DNA from: an uncultured Elioraea sp.
Lineage (GTDB): Bacteria > Pseudomonadota > Alphaproteobacteria > Acetobacterales > Acetobacteraceae
DNA: 51,404 nt
Direction of reading: 5' to 3'
Assembly (NCBI GenBank): GCA_938010425.1
Contig: CALLUO010000048.1
Location: 1-51,404, forward strand
The notes beneath the pieces were generated by a model. That model had not been told where the DNA came from. It saw nothing but the letters and a program-made list of their open reading frames with translations, and made no database searches. Below, one piece after another: positions 26,587 through 35,609 of the stretch; positions within the stretch are counted from its first letter, which is position 1; each line of letters starts with the position of its first letter. The position numbers were made by a program, and so were the translations under genes.

Positions 26587-28022
26587 GCGCGACCATCCTC
26601 TTTTCCGGGCGCGTCGCCCCAGCGATGCAACCCGTGCCGCCAACCGTCGCGCTGAACACGCCGGTTGCTGAAGCCTGCCGACGGATGGCCGAGGCCAAAC
26701 AAACGAGCGTCTTGGTGGTAGACGGGGAGGGCCGTGTCGTCGGCATCGTGACCGAACAGGACGTTGTCCGGCGCATCGCCTTTCGGCTTGATCCTGCAAC
26801 GCCGGTCAGTGCGGCCATGACCTCGCCCGTGTTGCACGCAGGGCCGGAAGAGTATCTCTACCGCGCGGTTGGACTGATGCGGACACGGGGGCTTCGGCAT
26901 CTCCCTGTGCTCGATGCGGATCAACGACCGGTTGGGATGCTGCACCGCTTCGAGACCTATGCTGCCGCCTCGAGCCGTTTGCTGTCGGCGGTGGAACGAC
27001 TCGCCCAACCGGAGGACGAGCAAGGCTTCGCCGCCACCCGGGCCGCCCAGGCGGAACTCGCGCGCACCCTGCTCGATGAACGTGTGCCGGCGGCGGACGT
27101 GATCGGCGTCGTGTCCGAGATCAACATCGACCTGCATCGGCGTATTGTCGAACGCGCGCTCGCGGCACGCGGCTCGCCCCCGCCAGTCCCGTTCACAATG
27201 CTCGTTATGGGCTCAGCCGGTCGAGGCGAGTCCCTTCTTGCTCCCGACCAGGACAACGGGCTGATCCTGGACGAGTATCCGGATACTGTGCATGGCGAGA
27301 TCGACGCCTGGTTTATTCCATTTGCGGAAGATCTAAATGAGCGTTTGGCTCAGGCCGGCTTCCCGCTGTGCAAGGGCCATGTAATGGCGCGTAACCCGCT
27401 ATGGCGGAAGCGGGCTTCAGAGTGGGAGGAGCAATTCCGTCTGTGGGCTGATCGGCGCAGCCCGGTGGCGCTTCTTTTCGGCGACATCGCCTTCGATTTT
27501 CGCCCCATCTGGGGAGACACCGCACCGGCTGCCAGCTTGCGCTCTGCGCTTGCGCGCATTCTCGCCGCGCGGCCTGCTTTTCTTGCTGCTCTGGCCGGCC
27601 AGCTGTCGCAACTTTCGGTCGGCCTCTCCTTCTGGGGCGGGTTTCGCGATGACGAAGAAGGCCCAGGCACCCGGACAGACTTAAAGAAATCTGGGTTGAT
27701 GCCGCTGGTGGCTAGCGCGCGGCTGCTGGCGCTGAAACATGGCATCATCGAGACCGGCACCCGGGCGCGGCTCGAGGCGCTTGCAGACGCCGGGGCGATC
27801 TCGCGCGGAGAAGCGGACGCGCTGATCACCGCGTTCGGCGATGTCGCGGGTGCGCTTTTGCGTCAGCAGTTGGACGATGTGGCGGAGGGGCGGTCGCCTA
27901 GCACGCTCGTCGATTTGCGCCGGGCACCAAAGGCCGAACAAGCGGCGGTACGCGAGGCGTTGAAACGAACCGCCTCGTTTCAAAGGGAGGTGGTGGCGGC
28001 GTTCTCGGGAAGTTTGTGGTGA
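26583..28022 (+). CDS. CBS-domain protein with DUF294 nucleotidyltransferase (GlnD-like) domains
   Basis: 479 residues, cytoplasmic. Two CBS motifs at about residues 10-120 (SVLVVDGEGRVVGIVTEQDVV; GLRHLPVLDADQRPVGMLH) would sense adenosyl nucleotides. The DUF294 nucleotidyltransferase part near residue 210 has MGSAGRGESLLAPDQDNGLI (GS...DQD). The substrate-binding part has FRDDEEGPGTRTDLKKSGLMPLV and the ARLLALKHGI helix. Such proteins resemble the uridylyltransferase end of GlnD and are often encoded near acetate-type symporters, where they may regulate them by nucleotidylation; this is inference. The start overlaps the upstream gene as ATGA. Confidence 0.9.
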   Translation: MSATILFSGRVAPAMQPVPPTVALNTPVAEACRRMAEAKQTSVLVVDGEGRVVGIVTEQDVVRRIAFRLDPATPVSAAMTSPVLHAGPEEYLYRAVGLMRTRGLRHLPVLDADQRPVGMLHRFETYAAASSRLLSAVERLAQPEDEQGFAATRAAQAELARTLLDERVPAADVIGVVSEINIDLHRRIVERALAARGSPPPVPFTMLVMGSAGRGESLLAPDQDNGLILDEYPDTVHGEIDAWFIPFAEDLNERLAQAGFPLCKGHVMARNPLWRKRASEWEEQFRLWADRRSPVALLFGDIAFDFRPIWGDTAPAASLRSALARILAARPAFLAALAGQLSQLSVGLSFWGGFRDDEEGPGTRTDLKKSGLMPLVASARLLALKHGIIETGTRARLEALADAGAISRGEADALITAFGDVAGALLRQQLDDVAEGRSPSTLVDLRRAPKAEQAAVREALKRTASFQREVVAAFSGSLW

Positions 28023-28039
28023 GGGGGGTGCAACGTCGA

Positions 28040-29092
28040 CCTGGGCGGCGGGGAAGCGTTCCGCATGAAACACGGCGAGCAGGTCACACAAATTGGCCAC
28101 ACCGCTTGGCTTCTGCCGCACCTCGATCAAGGTTCGTCCGGCCGCTTCCTGCGCCGTGCCGGTGAGGATGACGAAGCGGCAGGATGGACAGAGCCGGTGC
28201 AGCCGCGCGATGGTTTCGATGTCATCGATGCCGGGCATGATCACGTCGACCATCACGAGGTCGGGACACGGTATGGCCGCCAGGGCACAAGCCTTGTCGC
28301 CGGTCGGCGCTGTTCGCACGCTGTGGCCAAGCAGGTGCACCACGGGTCGACGAGAATGGTGTGCAGCCGTTTCAACCCGTTCTCGAACACCACCTGATCC
28401 GCGAACCCGATCAGCGAGCGACGACATTGCGAGAGCGGATCAACGTTCACTCGTCGATGTTTCGGTCGGGAGCGCGATCGCTTGCAAGCGTCCGGTCAGA
28501 GCACGCGCGCGTTCGAACACCTACTTGATGTCGGATACCGCCGCCTGTAGCAAAGCAAGGTCGGGGCAAGTGTTCAGCCCGTGCTCGCTAAAATCGATCG
28601 CGAGCTAGACCGTGCTCAGCGTGTTGCTCAGATCATGTCCGGCAATCGCTGCAACCGAAGGCGATCAGCCCCTTCCCGTTCGCGCGCAGATCGATCGGAC
28701 TGACGCTTTTTCCGCGCGGTGACGTTTTGCACCATGATCAGCTTGAAGCGTGACCCAGAAGGCGAGACGAGACGCGCGGCATCGACCAGGACTTCACGCA
28801 TTGTCCCGTCCTTGCTCTGAAGGCGCCACTCCCACGGTGTTTTTTCCGTGCGGCCCTTGAGAAAATCGTCGTGCTGCTGTGCCGCAAGAGTGCAGTCCTC
28901 TTCGGCAAGGACAATGGTAAACTCGCGCCCAAGGAGCTCCCCCTCGCGCTCGCCAAACACGCGGCAAGGGGCTGGATCGACCAGGACGAAGCGGCGAGCG
29001 CGATCCGTGATGCAAATGCCGATCGGCGCCAGACGAAAAAGTTCCTTAAACGCCGTCTTGCTGTTGAGCAGGTCGGTCGGGAAGGTGGGCAT
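28040..29092 (-). pseudogene. Decayed PAS-histidine kinase-receiver gene
   Basis: Reading right to left. An intact-looking PAS part (28628-29092) has FKELFRLAPIGICITDRARR and a PAC-like WEWRLQSKDGTMREVLVDAA, then stops at 28628. In another frame a kinase H-box follows, AAIAGHDLSNTLSTV, then stops, LAIDFSEHGLN, LALLQAAVSDIK, a stop, and VFERARALTGRLQAIA. Further on is a receiver remnant with PDLVMVDVIMPGIDDIETI and PSCRFVILTGTAQEAAGRTL, lacking its N-terminal acidic pocket. The parts are in order but in different frames with several stops. An isolated PAS protein from 28628-29092 could still be made. It is the 3' neighbour, in convergent orientation, of the DUF294 gene. Confidence 0.85.
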
Positions 29093-29215
29093 GGCGGCGC
29101 AGGGCTCTGCCGACGTGGAGCGGCGTGCCGCTAGGCGCAGCTTTTCAGAGATATGGAAGGATCGGGAGCGTTACAACGCGTTCTTCGCCCCAGGGGAGTG
29201 GCGGTCCGAGCAACG

Positions 29216-29614
29216 TCAGTCCCGCCGCAGGGCAAAGCGGCCAGAACCGGCGAGCGCGATCACGATCAAAAGACCAGCCACCGCAAGGTTCTTCAGAGCG
29301 ATGCCGGTCTGGAGCACCTGTTCGGCAGGCGGGAAAGTCCACCATCTGTGCGCGATCCAGGTCGCCCACAGGGTGAAGATGGCGAGAGCGCCGGCGGCCC
29401 ATCGGCTCAGCACGCCAAGGACGAGAAGGGCAGGCGCGAGGAGTTCGAGCGCGACCGTGCCGGCGGCCAGCAGGGTGGGGTAGGGCAGCCCCTCGCGGTG
29501 CAGGAGCGCGATCACCTGGTCGGGCGGCCAGCCGGTGATTTTGCGCCAGCCGGCGACGAAGAACATCGGGGCCGCAGCGAGGCGGGCGATCAGCAGGCCG
29601 ACATCGAGCAGCAC
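29216..29614 (-). CDS. DoxX-family membrane protein
   Basis: 132 residues with four helices. The DoxX pattern is seen in LLIARLAAAPMFFVAGWRKI, then LLAAGTVALELLAPALLVLG, AGALAIFTLWATWIAHRWW and LKNLAVAGLLIVIALAGSGR, with the family's LKNLA segment. DoxX proteins are inner-membrane, some linked to oxidative stress; the role here is unknown. It stands 45 nt after the GST gene on the same strand, so co-transcription is likely. Confidence 0.88.
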   Translation of the reverse strand: MLLDVGLLIARLAAAPMFFVAGWRKITGWPPDQVIALLHREGLPYPTLLAAGTVALELLAPALLVLGVLSRWAAGALAIFTLWATWIAHRWWTFPPAEQVLQTGIALKNLAVAGLLIVIALAGSGRFALRRD

Positions 29615-29659
29615 GAACGACTTTCCCCAGGGAACTCCGGTTGCGGCGACCCGGCTCGT

Positions 29660-30283
29660 TCAGCTCAGGCCCACGGCAACGTGGCGCACGTAGCCCGGCC
29701 GGGCAAGCAGACGTTCATGGTACGCGGCGAGGGCGGGCAGTTCGGGGCGAGCGATGGGCATGTGCAGGTAGCGATAGACAGCGCAAGCGATGGGAATGTC
29801 GCCCAACGTGAAGCGATCTCCCGCAACGAATGGATGGCGTGCGAGATGGCTTTCCAGCACGGGGAACACCTCGGCCGCTCGCTCCACACTGCGTCTGATC
29901 ACCGCCTCATCCCGGCGTTCGGGCGGTGTGCGGAACATCTGCACGAAGGCGGGGCCCATCGCGGGCTGCGCCGTCGTCTGCTGCCAGTCCATCCACTGGT
30001 CGGCGAGTGCTCGGGCGCGCGCATCCTGAGGCCAGAGCCCCGTGTGGGTTCCGTAGGCGTAGCCGAGATAGCGAAGGATGGCATTGCTTTCCCAGAGGAC
30101 AAACCCGTCCTCCTCCAGCACCGGGATGAGCCCGTTCGGGTTCATGGCGAGGAAGTCCGGATCCTTCACCCGGCCAAAGGGCCCGCCGGCGTCGATCCGC
30201 TCATAGGCAAGAGCGAGCTCGTCGCACGCCCAGAGCACCTTCATCACATTGATCGAGTTGGTTCGTCCCCAGATCCGGCGCAT
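29660..30283 (-). CDS. Glutathione S-transferase
   Basis: 207 residues. The thioredoxin-like N-terminus (RRIWGRTNSINVMKVLWACDE) has Ser/Asn in place of a Cys pair. The glutathione-binding segment is MNPNGLIPVLEEDGFVLWESNAILRYL in structure, with NGLIPVLEED and WESNAILRYL seen. The all-helical C-terminal domain carries AGDRFTLGDIPIACAVYR, the family N-capping motif region. The substrate is unknown. Divergent from dsbB. Confidence 0.92.
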   Translation of the reverse strand: MRRIWGRTNSINVMKVLWACDELALAYERIDAGGPFGRVKDPDFLAMNPNGLIPVLEEDGFVLWESNAILRYLGYAYGTHTGLWPQDARARALADQWMDWQQTTAQPAMGPAFVQMFRTPPERRDEAVIRRSVERAAEVFPVLESHLARHPFVAGDRFTLGDIPIACAVYRYLHMPIARPELPALAAYHERLLARPGYVRHVAVGLS

Positions 30284-30369
30284 TGCTTCTCCCTCCCCGC
30301 TGTTTGGAGCATGGAAGGGCTCAGCCGGCTCGTCCAGTGTGCCCGCGGTCGTGCGAAAGGAGCTGGTCG

Positions 30370-30855
30370 ATGCGTATGAGAACGACCCTCGTGCTGGCCG
30401 GTGCCGGCGCCGCTCTCGCGCTCGCCCTGGCCTACACGGCTGAACATTTGGCTGGTCTCAGGCCCTGCCCGCTCTGTCTCCTGCAGCGCTGGCCCTATTG
30501 GCTGGTGTTAGGGGTCGCTTTGGTTGGTCTGATCGCACCGGCGCGCGTCGGCGGCATCGCGCTCGTGGTCGCGACGGCGCTCTTTTTCAGCAACGCCGGC
30601 CTGGCCGCCTTTCACGCCGGGGTCGAGTGGCGGCTTTGGCCGTCTCCCTTCGCCGCTTGCGCGGCTGAGGGAATCGGCACGGCACGGACGGTGGAGGATC
30701 TCCTACGCACCCTTCCCCCCGTTGCTGCCGTGCCGTGCGACGAGCCGGCTTTGCGCGTGCTGGGCCTGTCGATGGCTGGCTGGAACGCGCTTTATGCGCT
30801 GGCGGTCGCGGCAACCCTTACCATCTCGCTGTGGCGAAACAGGAGAGAGGCATGA
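30370..30855 (+). CDS. dsbB: Disulfide bond formation protein DsbB
   Basis: Inner-membrane quinone reductase that reoxidises DsbA. 161 residues with four helices. The first periplasmic pair is CPLC in LRPCPLCLLQRWPYW. The second loop has a cysteine in FAACAAEGIG and another in AAVPCDEPALR, as expected. An AAAGGAG site lies at 30356-30362, supporting ATG 30370; ATG 30376 is an alternative. The stop overlaps coq7 as ATGA, so quinone synthesis and a quinone-using enzyme are coupled. No dsbA is in view. Confidence 0.9.
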   Translation: MRMRTTLVLAGAGAALALALAYTAEHLAGLRPCPLCLLQRWPYWLVLGVALVGLIAPARVGGIALVVATALFFSNAGLAAFHAGVEWRLWPSPFAACAAEGIGTARTVEDLLRTLPPVAAVPCDEPALRVLGLSMAGWNALYALAVAATLTISLWRNRREA

Positions 30856-31430
30856 ACGACGCGAGCTTCCTTGGCACCGACGAAGCGCGCCCGACCGGGC
30901 GGTTGCCTGGAGACCCGACAGCGGAGGAGCTGGTGCATCGCATCATCCGGGTCGATCACGCCGGCGAATATGGGGCGGTGCGGATCTACGCCGGCCAGCT
31001 CGCCGTGCTCGGGCACACCGACAAAGCGGCTCTGCTTGAGCACATGGCGGAGCAGGAGAAACGCCATTTTGAAACCTTCTCGCGCCTCGTCGTCGAGCGC
31101 GGTGTGCGCCCGACCGCGATGCTGCCGCTCTGGCATGTCGCCGGCTACGTGCTCGGCGCGACCACGGCGTTGCTCGGACCTCGCGCCGCCATGGCGTGCA
31201 CGGTGGCGGTGGAAGAGGCGATCGACGAGCATTACCGAGACCAAGCAGAGGCGCTCGGCGAGGATGAGCGCGAGTTGCGCGAGACCATCGAACGGTTTCG
31301 CGCCGAGGAACTTGAGCATCGCGACATTGGGCTCGCGCACGAGGCGGAACTCGCCCCGGCCTATCGCCTTCTCTCTGCCATCATCAAGGCCGGCTGCCGG
31401 CTTGCGATCCGCATCAGCGAACGGGTCTAA
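30852..31430 (+). CDS. coq7: Ubiquinone biosynthesis demethoxyubiquinone hydroxylase Coq7
   Basis: Di-iron hydroxylase of late ubiquinone synthesis. 192 residues. Carboxylate/histidine ligands are visible in RVDHAGEYGAVRIY, EHMAEQEKRHFETF, VAVEEAIDEHY and RAEELEHRDIGLAHEAE (ExxH motifs). The short single-domain form is that of Alphaproteobacteria. ATG 30852 overlaps dsbB. A stem-loop follows the stop. Confidence 0.95.
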   Translation: MNDASFLGTDEARPTGRLPGDPTAEELVHRIIRVDHAGEYGAVRIYAGQLAVLGHTDKAALLEHMAEQEKRHFETFSRLVVERGVRPTAMLPLWHVAGYVLGATTALLGPRAAMACTVAVEEAIDEHYRDQAEALGEDERELRETIERFRAEELEHRDIGLAHEAELAPAYRLLSAIIKAGCRLAIRISERV

Positions 31431-31438
31431 CGCCTCGC

Positions 31439-31459
31439 CCCACTCACCTTAGGGGTGGG
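31439..31459. terminator. Stem-loop between convergent coq7 and VOC genes
   Basis: CCCACTC (31439-31445) pairs with GGGTGGG (31453-31459) with one G-T pair and a 7-nt loop that contains the VOC gene's stop. It may terminate coq7 transcription. The lack of a U-run keeps confidence low. Confidence 0.4.
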
Positions 31460-31847
31460 GCCAGTCGGCGCGTTCGAAGCGCTGCACCTCAAGCAGGTAT
31501 CCTGCCGGGTCGCGGAAGAAGAAGTGATAGACGCGGTAGGTCTCCGAGAGCGATGGCGGCTCCGCGATCGCCACCCCGCGCGCACGAAGCCTTGTGTACC
31601 ACTCATCGACGTCGTCGGTCACGAAGGTGAACACCACCCCGCCGACGGCGCGTGGGTTGTCGGTGGCGCGCGGGGCGCGTGCGCGGCAGATGCCAAGGAA
31701 GGCGCGCGCCCCGGCTGCGGCCTCGTAAATGCGGCACGTGCCCTGATCCTGCACCAGCGGCAGGCCAAGCACCTCTTCATAAAAGCGCCAACTCTCTTCA
31801 GCCGGATCGGCGTAGAGGAATGTGACAGCCTGAGAAAATTGCACCAT
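31449..31847 (-). CDS. VOC-family (glyoxalase/bleomycin-resistance fold) protein
   Basis: 132 residues from MVQFSQAVTFLYADPAEESW. Paired beta-alpha-beta modules: WRFYEEVLGLPLVQDQGTCR and GGVVFTFVTDDVDEWYTRLR, ending YHFFFRDPAGYLLEVQRF, the typical VOC terminal strand with its metal-ligand Glu. The substrate cannot be told. The frame reaches 31931, but the fold begins at 31847. It converges with coq7. Confidence 0.85.
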   Translation of the reverse strand: MVQFSQAVTFLYADPAEESWRFYEEVLGLPLVQDQGTCRIYEAAAGARAFLGICRARAPRATDNPRAVGGVVFTFVTDDVDEWYTRLRARGVAIAEPPSLSETYRVYHFFFRDPAGYLLEVQRFERADWPHP

Positions 31848-31987
31848 GGGAGGTTCCGGTTCGGCGAGTTGGCGACGGCTCTCAAGAGAGCGATGACGCG
31901 GAAAGTTCGTCAAACATTCATGCGTATGCAAGGCGTGGGATGTATTTTCCGCACCTGATCCGTTCCGACAATTTCAGGGGAGCGATC

Positions 31988-33307
31988 ATGCGCGCACTGC
32001 TGTTCGCCACCGCGTGTGTTGCCTCACTGGAGGCCGCTTCCGCCGCCACTCTGGTCGGTTACGCCGTGTTGCCGGCTGACACGTTCTCGCCAGGCCCGAC
32101 CTCAGGCCAATTTATTGGCCGTGCCAACGGACGGACGCCGCCCTTCCTCGATCGCCAGCCTGTGCAGGGCGTGTCGGCAATCGACCGCGGTCCTGTACCC
32201 GGCAGCTGGATCGTGATGCCGGACAACGGCTTCGGCGCTCAGGACAACTCCGCTGACGTCGTTTTGAGACTGTACGGTGTGAAGCCTGACTGGAGCAGCG
32301 GGCACGTGTATCCAGTCGACATTCGCACGGGGGACGTGTTGCCAGACTTCGGGCCGCGCAGCTTCATCGACCTATCCGACCCGAACCGGCTGCTGCGCAG
32401 CCCGCTGCAGGCGGACCTCGACCGCTATTATGGGCGCCCCGATGCACCTTTGGTCGATTCTACAATTAAAGCGCAGCGTCTGCTGACCGGGGCGGATTTT
32501 GATATCGAATCGTTTCGCGTTGATCATATGGGCCGCTTCTGGTTCTCCGACGAGTTTGGCCCTTTTCTTTTTAAGACCGACGCGAACGGCGTCGTGCTCG
32601 GCCCGGAGATCGGCATTCCCGGCGTGTTCGCGCCGCAAAACCCGTTCCGCGGCGACACGCCGGCCAACCTGCGCAGTACGGGTGGGCTAGAGGGCCTCGC
32701 GATCAGCCCCGATGGCAAGACGCTTTATCCGCTGCTTGAGGGCGTGGTCGCCGGCGACCCAGCGAACACGCTTCGCCTTTACGCCTTCGATGTCGACAGC
32801 GAAACCTTCGCGCCGGGATATTGGCTCTACCCGTTGACCGGCGGGGTGGCGATTGGCGACCTGACGGCAATCGACGACAACCGTTTTCTGGTGATCGAGC
32901 GCGACAACCGCCAAGGACCTGCTGCACAGGTCAAGCAAATCTTTTCCATCGATCGACGGGAGTTTGACGAGGTCGACGGTCAGCGGATCCTGCGCAAGTC
33001 GCTCCTCATCGACCTGCTCGACATCCGTGACCCTCTCGATCTCGACGGCGATGGCTCGACCGCGTTCCGTTTCCCCTTCGTCACGATCGAGGCCGTCGCC
33101 ATTGTTGACCCTTTCCACCTCGTGGTAGTGAACGATAATAATTATCCGTTCAATGCCACACGCCGCGCCGGCGTGCCGGACAACACGGAGTTCATCCTGC
33201 TCCGTCTCGATCGGCCTCTGGTCGACGTGCCTGAGCCGGCGATGGGGCTTGCGCTTCTCGGTCTTGGCGCACTTGGCCTCAGCTTCGGCCTGCGGCGCCG
33301 GGTGTGA
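31988..33307 (+). CDS. Exported phytase-like esterase with PEP-CTERM sorting signal
   Basis: 439 residues. Signal peptide MRALLFATACVASLEAASAA. The body fits the esterase-like activity of phytase family (PF13449 type): MPDNGFGAQDNSADVVLRLY, DHMGRFWFSDEFGPFLF, STGGLEGLAISPDGKTLYPL, RFLVIERDNRQG, and VNDNNYPFNA near the end. The last residues, VPEPAMGLALLGLGALGLSF followed by GLRRR, are a PEP-CTERM signal for exosortase-dependent cell-surface sorting. A GGGAG site lies 9 nt before ATG 31988. The substrate is unknown, and no exosortase gene is in the window. Confidence 0.9.
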   Translation: MRALLFATACVASLEAASAATLVGYAVLPADTFSPGPTSGQFIGRANGRTPPFLDRQPVQGVSAIDRGPVPGSWIVMPDNGFGAQDNSADVVLRLYGVKPDWSSGHVYPVDIRTGDVLPDFGPRSFIDLSDPNRLLRSPLQADLDRYYGRPDAPLVDSTIKAQRLLTGADFDIESFRVDHMGRFWFSDEFGPFLFKTDANGVVLGPEIGIPGVFAPQNPFRGDTPANLRSTGGLEGLAISPDGKTLYPLLEGVVAGDPANTLRLYAFDVDSETFAPGYWLYPLTGGVAIGDLTAIDDNRFLVIERDNRQGPAAQVKQIFSIDRREFDEVDGQRILRKSLLIDLLDIRDPLDLDGDGSTAFRFPFVTIEAVAIVDPFHLVVVNDNNYPFNATRRAGVPDNTEFILLRLDRPLVDVPEPAMGLALLGLGALGLSFGLRRRV

Positions 33308-33316
33308 TGTCGGGGC

Positions 33317-33343
33317 GGGTGGCGAGCGGCTCGCTCGCCACCC
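33317..33343. terminator. Strong bidirectional stem-loop between the PEP-CTERM gene and cynS
   Basis: GGGTGGCGAGC (33317-33327) pairs perfectly with GCTCGCCACCC (33333-33343) around GGCTC. It sits in the 56-nt gap between convergent genes and could end both transcripts; a short T-rich tract follows only some way downstream on the plus strand. Confidence 0.65.
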
Positions 33344-33363
33344 CTCAACCGTGATTTCGTCTC

Positions 33364-33846
33364 TCACTCCTCCTTGTAACCATACGTCGGCAAGCCCTGC
33401 TCTGCCCCGTAGTACTTGTAGGGGAGGAACTTGCCGGACATGGTGATCTTGACGCGATCGCCCTTCTCGTGCGGCAGGCGTTCGATCTCCATGTCGAAGT
33501 CGATCGCGCTCATGATGCCGTCGCCAAACTCCTCCTCGATCAGCGCCTTCCACGCCGGCCCGTTCACCATGACGAGCTCGTAGAAGCGGTAGATCAGCGG
33601 GTCGGTCGGAGGCATCAGGGTGCCGCGCATCGGCACCTCGTTTAGCATCCTCTCCTCGATCTCGGAGAGACCGAACAGCACCGCCGCCTTCTTCGCCAGG
33701 GGCTTGACGAGCTTCATCTGGCCCAGGAGCGCGCCGACGATCAGCACCGGCGAAACCCCGCCGATCTGCTCGCAGATGTATTTCCAACTCCAGCCTTTCT
33801 CGCGCTTTATGTCGAGAATCTTCTCGGTCAGTTGCGCGCGCGTCAT
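33364..33846 (-). CDS. cynS: Cyanate hydratase (cyanase)
   Basis: Decomposes cyanate with bicarbonate to ammonia and CO2. 160 residues; a decameric family. The N-terminal helical domain MTRAQLTEKILDIKREKGWS is followed by the catalytic domain: YRFYELVMVNGPAWKALIEEE carries the Arg and Glu of the active site and GDGIMSAIDFDMEIER the Ser. It ends KFLPYKYYGAEQG. Last gene of the operon, 44 nt after the ATPase. Cyanate is thus both imported and degraded by one unit. Confidence 0.97.
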   Translation of the reverse strand: MTRAQLTEKILDIKREKGWSWKYICEQIGGVSPVLIVGALLGQMKLVKPLAKKAAVLFGLSEIEERMLNEVPMRGTLMPPTDPLIYRFYELVMVNGPAWKALIEEEFGDGIMSAIDFDMEIERLPHEKGDRVKITMSGKFLPYKYYGAEQGLPTYGYKEE

Positions 33847-33890
33847 GGCTTTTGGTCTCCTCTGGCTCGTTGTGTTGCGGGGGTGAAGGC

Positions 33891-34760
33891 TCAGGCGGGA
33901 ACGGCCGGCCGGACCTCGGGTATGCGTCGCGGGTCCCAGCCGGAAGGCATGGTCTCAGCGAGCCGCTGTGAACGGTCGACCAGGAAGTCGAGGATGTGAT
34001 TGCGAAGTTCCGCGTAGCCCGGAAGGTGGTGCACGTCATGGCGGGTGCGCGGGCGCGGCAGGGTATTCACTACGACTTCGGCGATCTTGGCGTTCGGCCC
34101 GTTCGTCATTAACAGGATGCGGTCGGCGAGCAGGATCGCCTCATCGACGTCGTGGGTGATCATGAACGCCGTTAGCTTCGTCTCGGCGACGATCCGGTTC
34201 ACCTCATCCTGCAGCATGCCACGCGTGAGGGCATCGAGGGCGGAGAAGGGCTCATCCATCAGCAGGATCTTTGGCCGTACGGAGAGCGCACGCGCGATGC
34301 CTACGCGCTGCTTCATACCGCCGGAGAGCTGGGCGGGTTTCTTTCCGGCTGCGGCCGAAAGGCCGACGAGGTCAATCCAGCGCCGACACTCCTCCGCCAC
34401 CTGAGCCCGCGCCCAGCCAGGATGCCGGCTGCGCACAGCGAAGGCGATATTCTCCTCAGCCGTCAGCCAGGGCAGGAGCGCGTGGCTTTGGAAGATCACA
34501 GCACGGTCGAGCGATGGCCCGTCGATTTCCCGCCCCGCCACCACCACCGCACCTTCGGAGGCCCGATCAAGCCCGGCGAGGATGTTCAGGATCGTCGTCT
34601 TGCCGCAGCCGGAATGGCCAATCAGGCAGACGAACTCCCCTTCCTCAATGCCGAACCATACGTTCTCGAAGACGGTCTGCGGCGGGCCTCCGTGCGTGCT
34701 TGGAAAACGCCGCGCGATCCCCTCGACGCTGACAAATGCGCGCCCCATCCTCCGCCTCAT
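33891..34760 (-). CDS. cynD: Cyanate/nitrate-type ABC transporter ATPase
   Basis: 289 residues, cytoplasmic. Walker [15 protein letters not shown]-loop [17 protein letters not shown], signature [15 protein letters not shown], Walker [16 protein letters not shown] and the switch His in [10 protein letters not shown]. The C-terminal extension fits NrtD/CmpD-type ATPases. The symbol rests on linkage to cyanase. The ATG shares ATGA with the permease stop. Confidence 0.9.
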   Translation of the reverse strand: MRRRMGRAFVSVEGIARRFPSTHGGPPQTVFENVWFGIEEGEFVCLIGHSGCGKTTILNILAGLDRASEGAVVVAGREIDGPSLDRAVIFQSHALLPWLTAEENIAFAVRSRHPGWARAQVAEECRRWIDLVGLSAAAGKKPAQLSGGMKQRVGIARALSVRPKILLMDEPFSALDALTRGMLQDEVNRIVAETKLTAFMITHDVDEAILLADRILLMTNGPNAKIAEVVVNTLPRPRTRHDVHHLPGYAELRNHILDFLVDRSQRLAETMPSGWDPRRIPEVRPAVPA

Positions 34761-35602
34761 TCCTGATAGGATACCGCGCGCGTCGCCATCGCCAGCAGCT
34801 GGTCAAGCACCATACCGACAATGCCGATGACAAGGATCGCGGTAAGGATGTCGGCGAGCGAGAGATTGTTCCACTGGTTCCACACGAAGTAGCCAATCCC
34901 CGTGCCGCCGACGAGCATCTCGGCGGCGACGATGACAAGCCAAGCGATGCCGATGGAAATGCGCAGGCCGGTCATGATGGTCGGTGCTGCGGCGGGCAGG
35001 ATGACGCGGAAGGCGGTGCGCCACGTCGAGCACTCGAGCGTGCGCGCGACGTTCAGCCACTCGCGCCGCACCGAGGCCACGCCAAAGGCCGTGTTGATCA
35101 GCATCGGCCAGATCGAGCAGATGAAGATGACGAAGATCGAACTCACCGCGCTGTCCTTGATGGTGTAGAGCGCGAGCGGCATCCAGGCGAGAGGGCTGAT
35201 CGGGCGCAGCACTTGGATGAACGGATTGAGCGCGCCGTAGAGCAGCGGGCTCATGCCGATGACGAAACCGAGCGGAATCGCAACGAGCGCGGCGATCCCG
35301 TACCCGGTGAGCACGCGCCCGAGCGAGTAGGCGAGCTGCACGCCGATGCCCTGGTCGTTGGTGCCGCGCACATAGAAGGGATCGGTGAGGTGCTCGAGAA
35401 TACGCGCCCCTACCTGCAGCGGAGAAGGGAAGGGGGTCTGCCCTCCGCTCGCCGCCGCGGCACCGACGAGAGCGGCGTATTCCGGATCGACGACCGCGTC
35501 GCCAGCCCCCGAGGTGAGCGAGGACAACTGCCAGATGCCGATGAAGAGCGCCAGCAGCAGCGCGGAGAGGGTGAGCGAGGCGAGGGGGCGTGCGGCGCGC
35601 AT
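34757..35602 (-). CDS. cynB: Cyanate/nitrate-type ABC transporter permease
   Basis: 281 residues, six or so helices. The N-terminal helix is [20 protein letters not shown]. The permease core has [40 protein letters not shown] and [20 protein letters not shown], and the EAA loop lies near [23 protein letters not shown]. It matches NrtB-family permeases. It starts 7 nt after the binding-protein stop. Confidence 0.9.
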   Translation of the reverse strand: MRAARPLASLTLSALLLALFIGIWQLSSLTSGAGDAVVDPEYAALVGAAAASGGQTPFPSPLQVGARILEHLTDPFYVRGTNDQGIGVQLAYSLGRVLTGYGIAALVAIPLGFVIGMSPLLYGALNPFIQVLRPISPLAWMPLALYTIKDSAVSSIFVIFICSIWPMLINTAFGVASVRREWLNVARTLECSTWRTAFRVILPAAAPTIMTGLRISIGIAWLVIVAAEMLVGGTGIGYFVWNQWNNLSLADILTAILVIGIVGMVLDQLLAMATRAVSYQE

Positions 35603-35609
35603 CGCGGTG

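Noticed and set aside
28253-28450. A 65-codon minus-strand frame as a separate small gene
   Set aside because: It is a fragment of the decayed kinase-receiver gene and contains part of its sequence in one frame.
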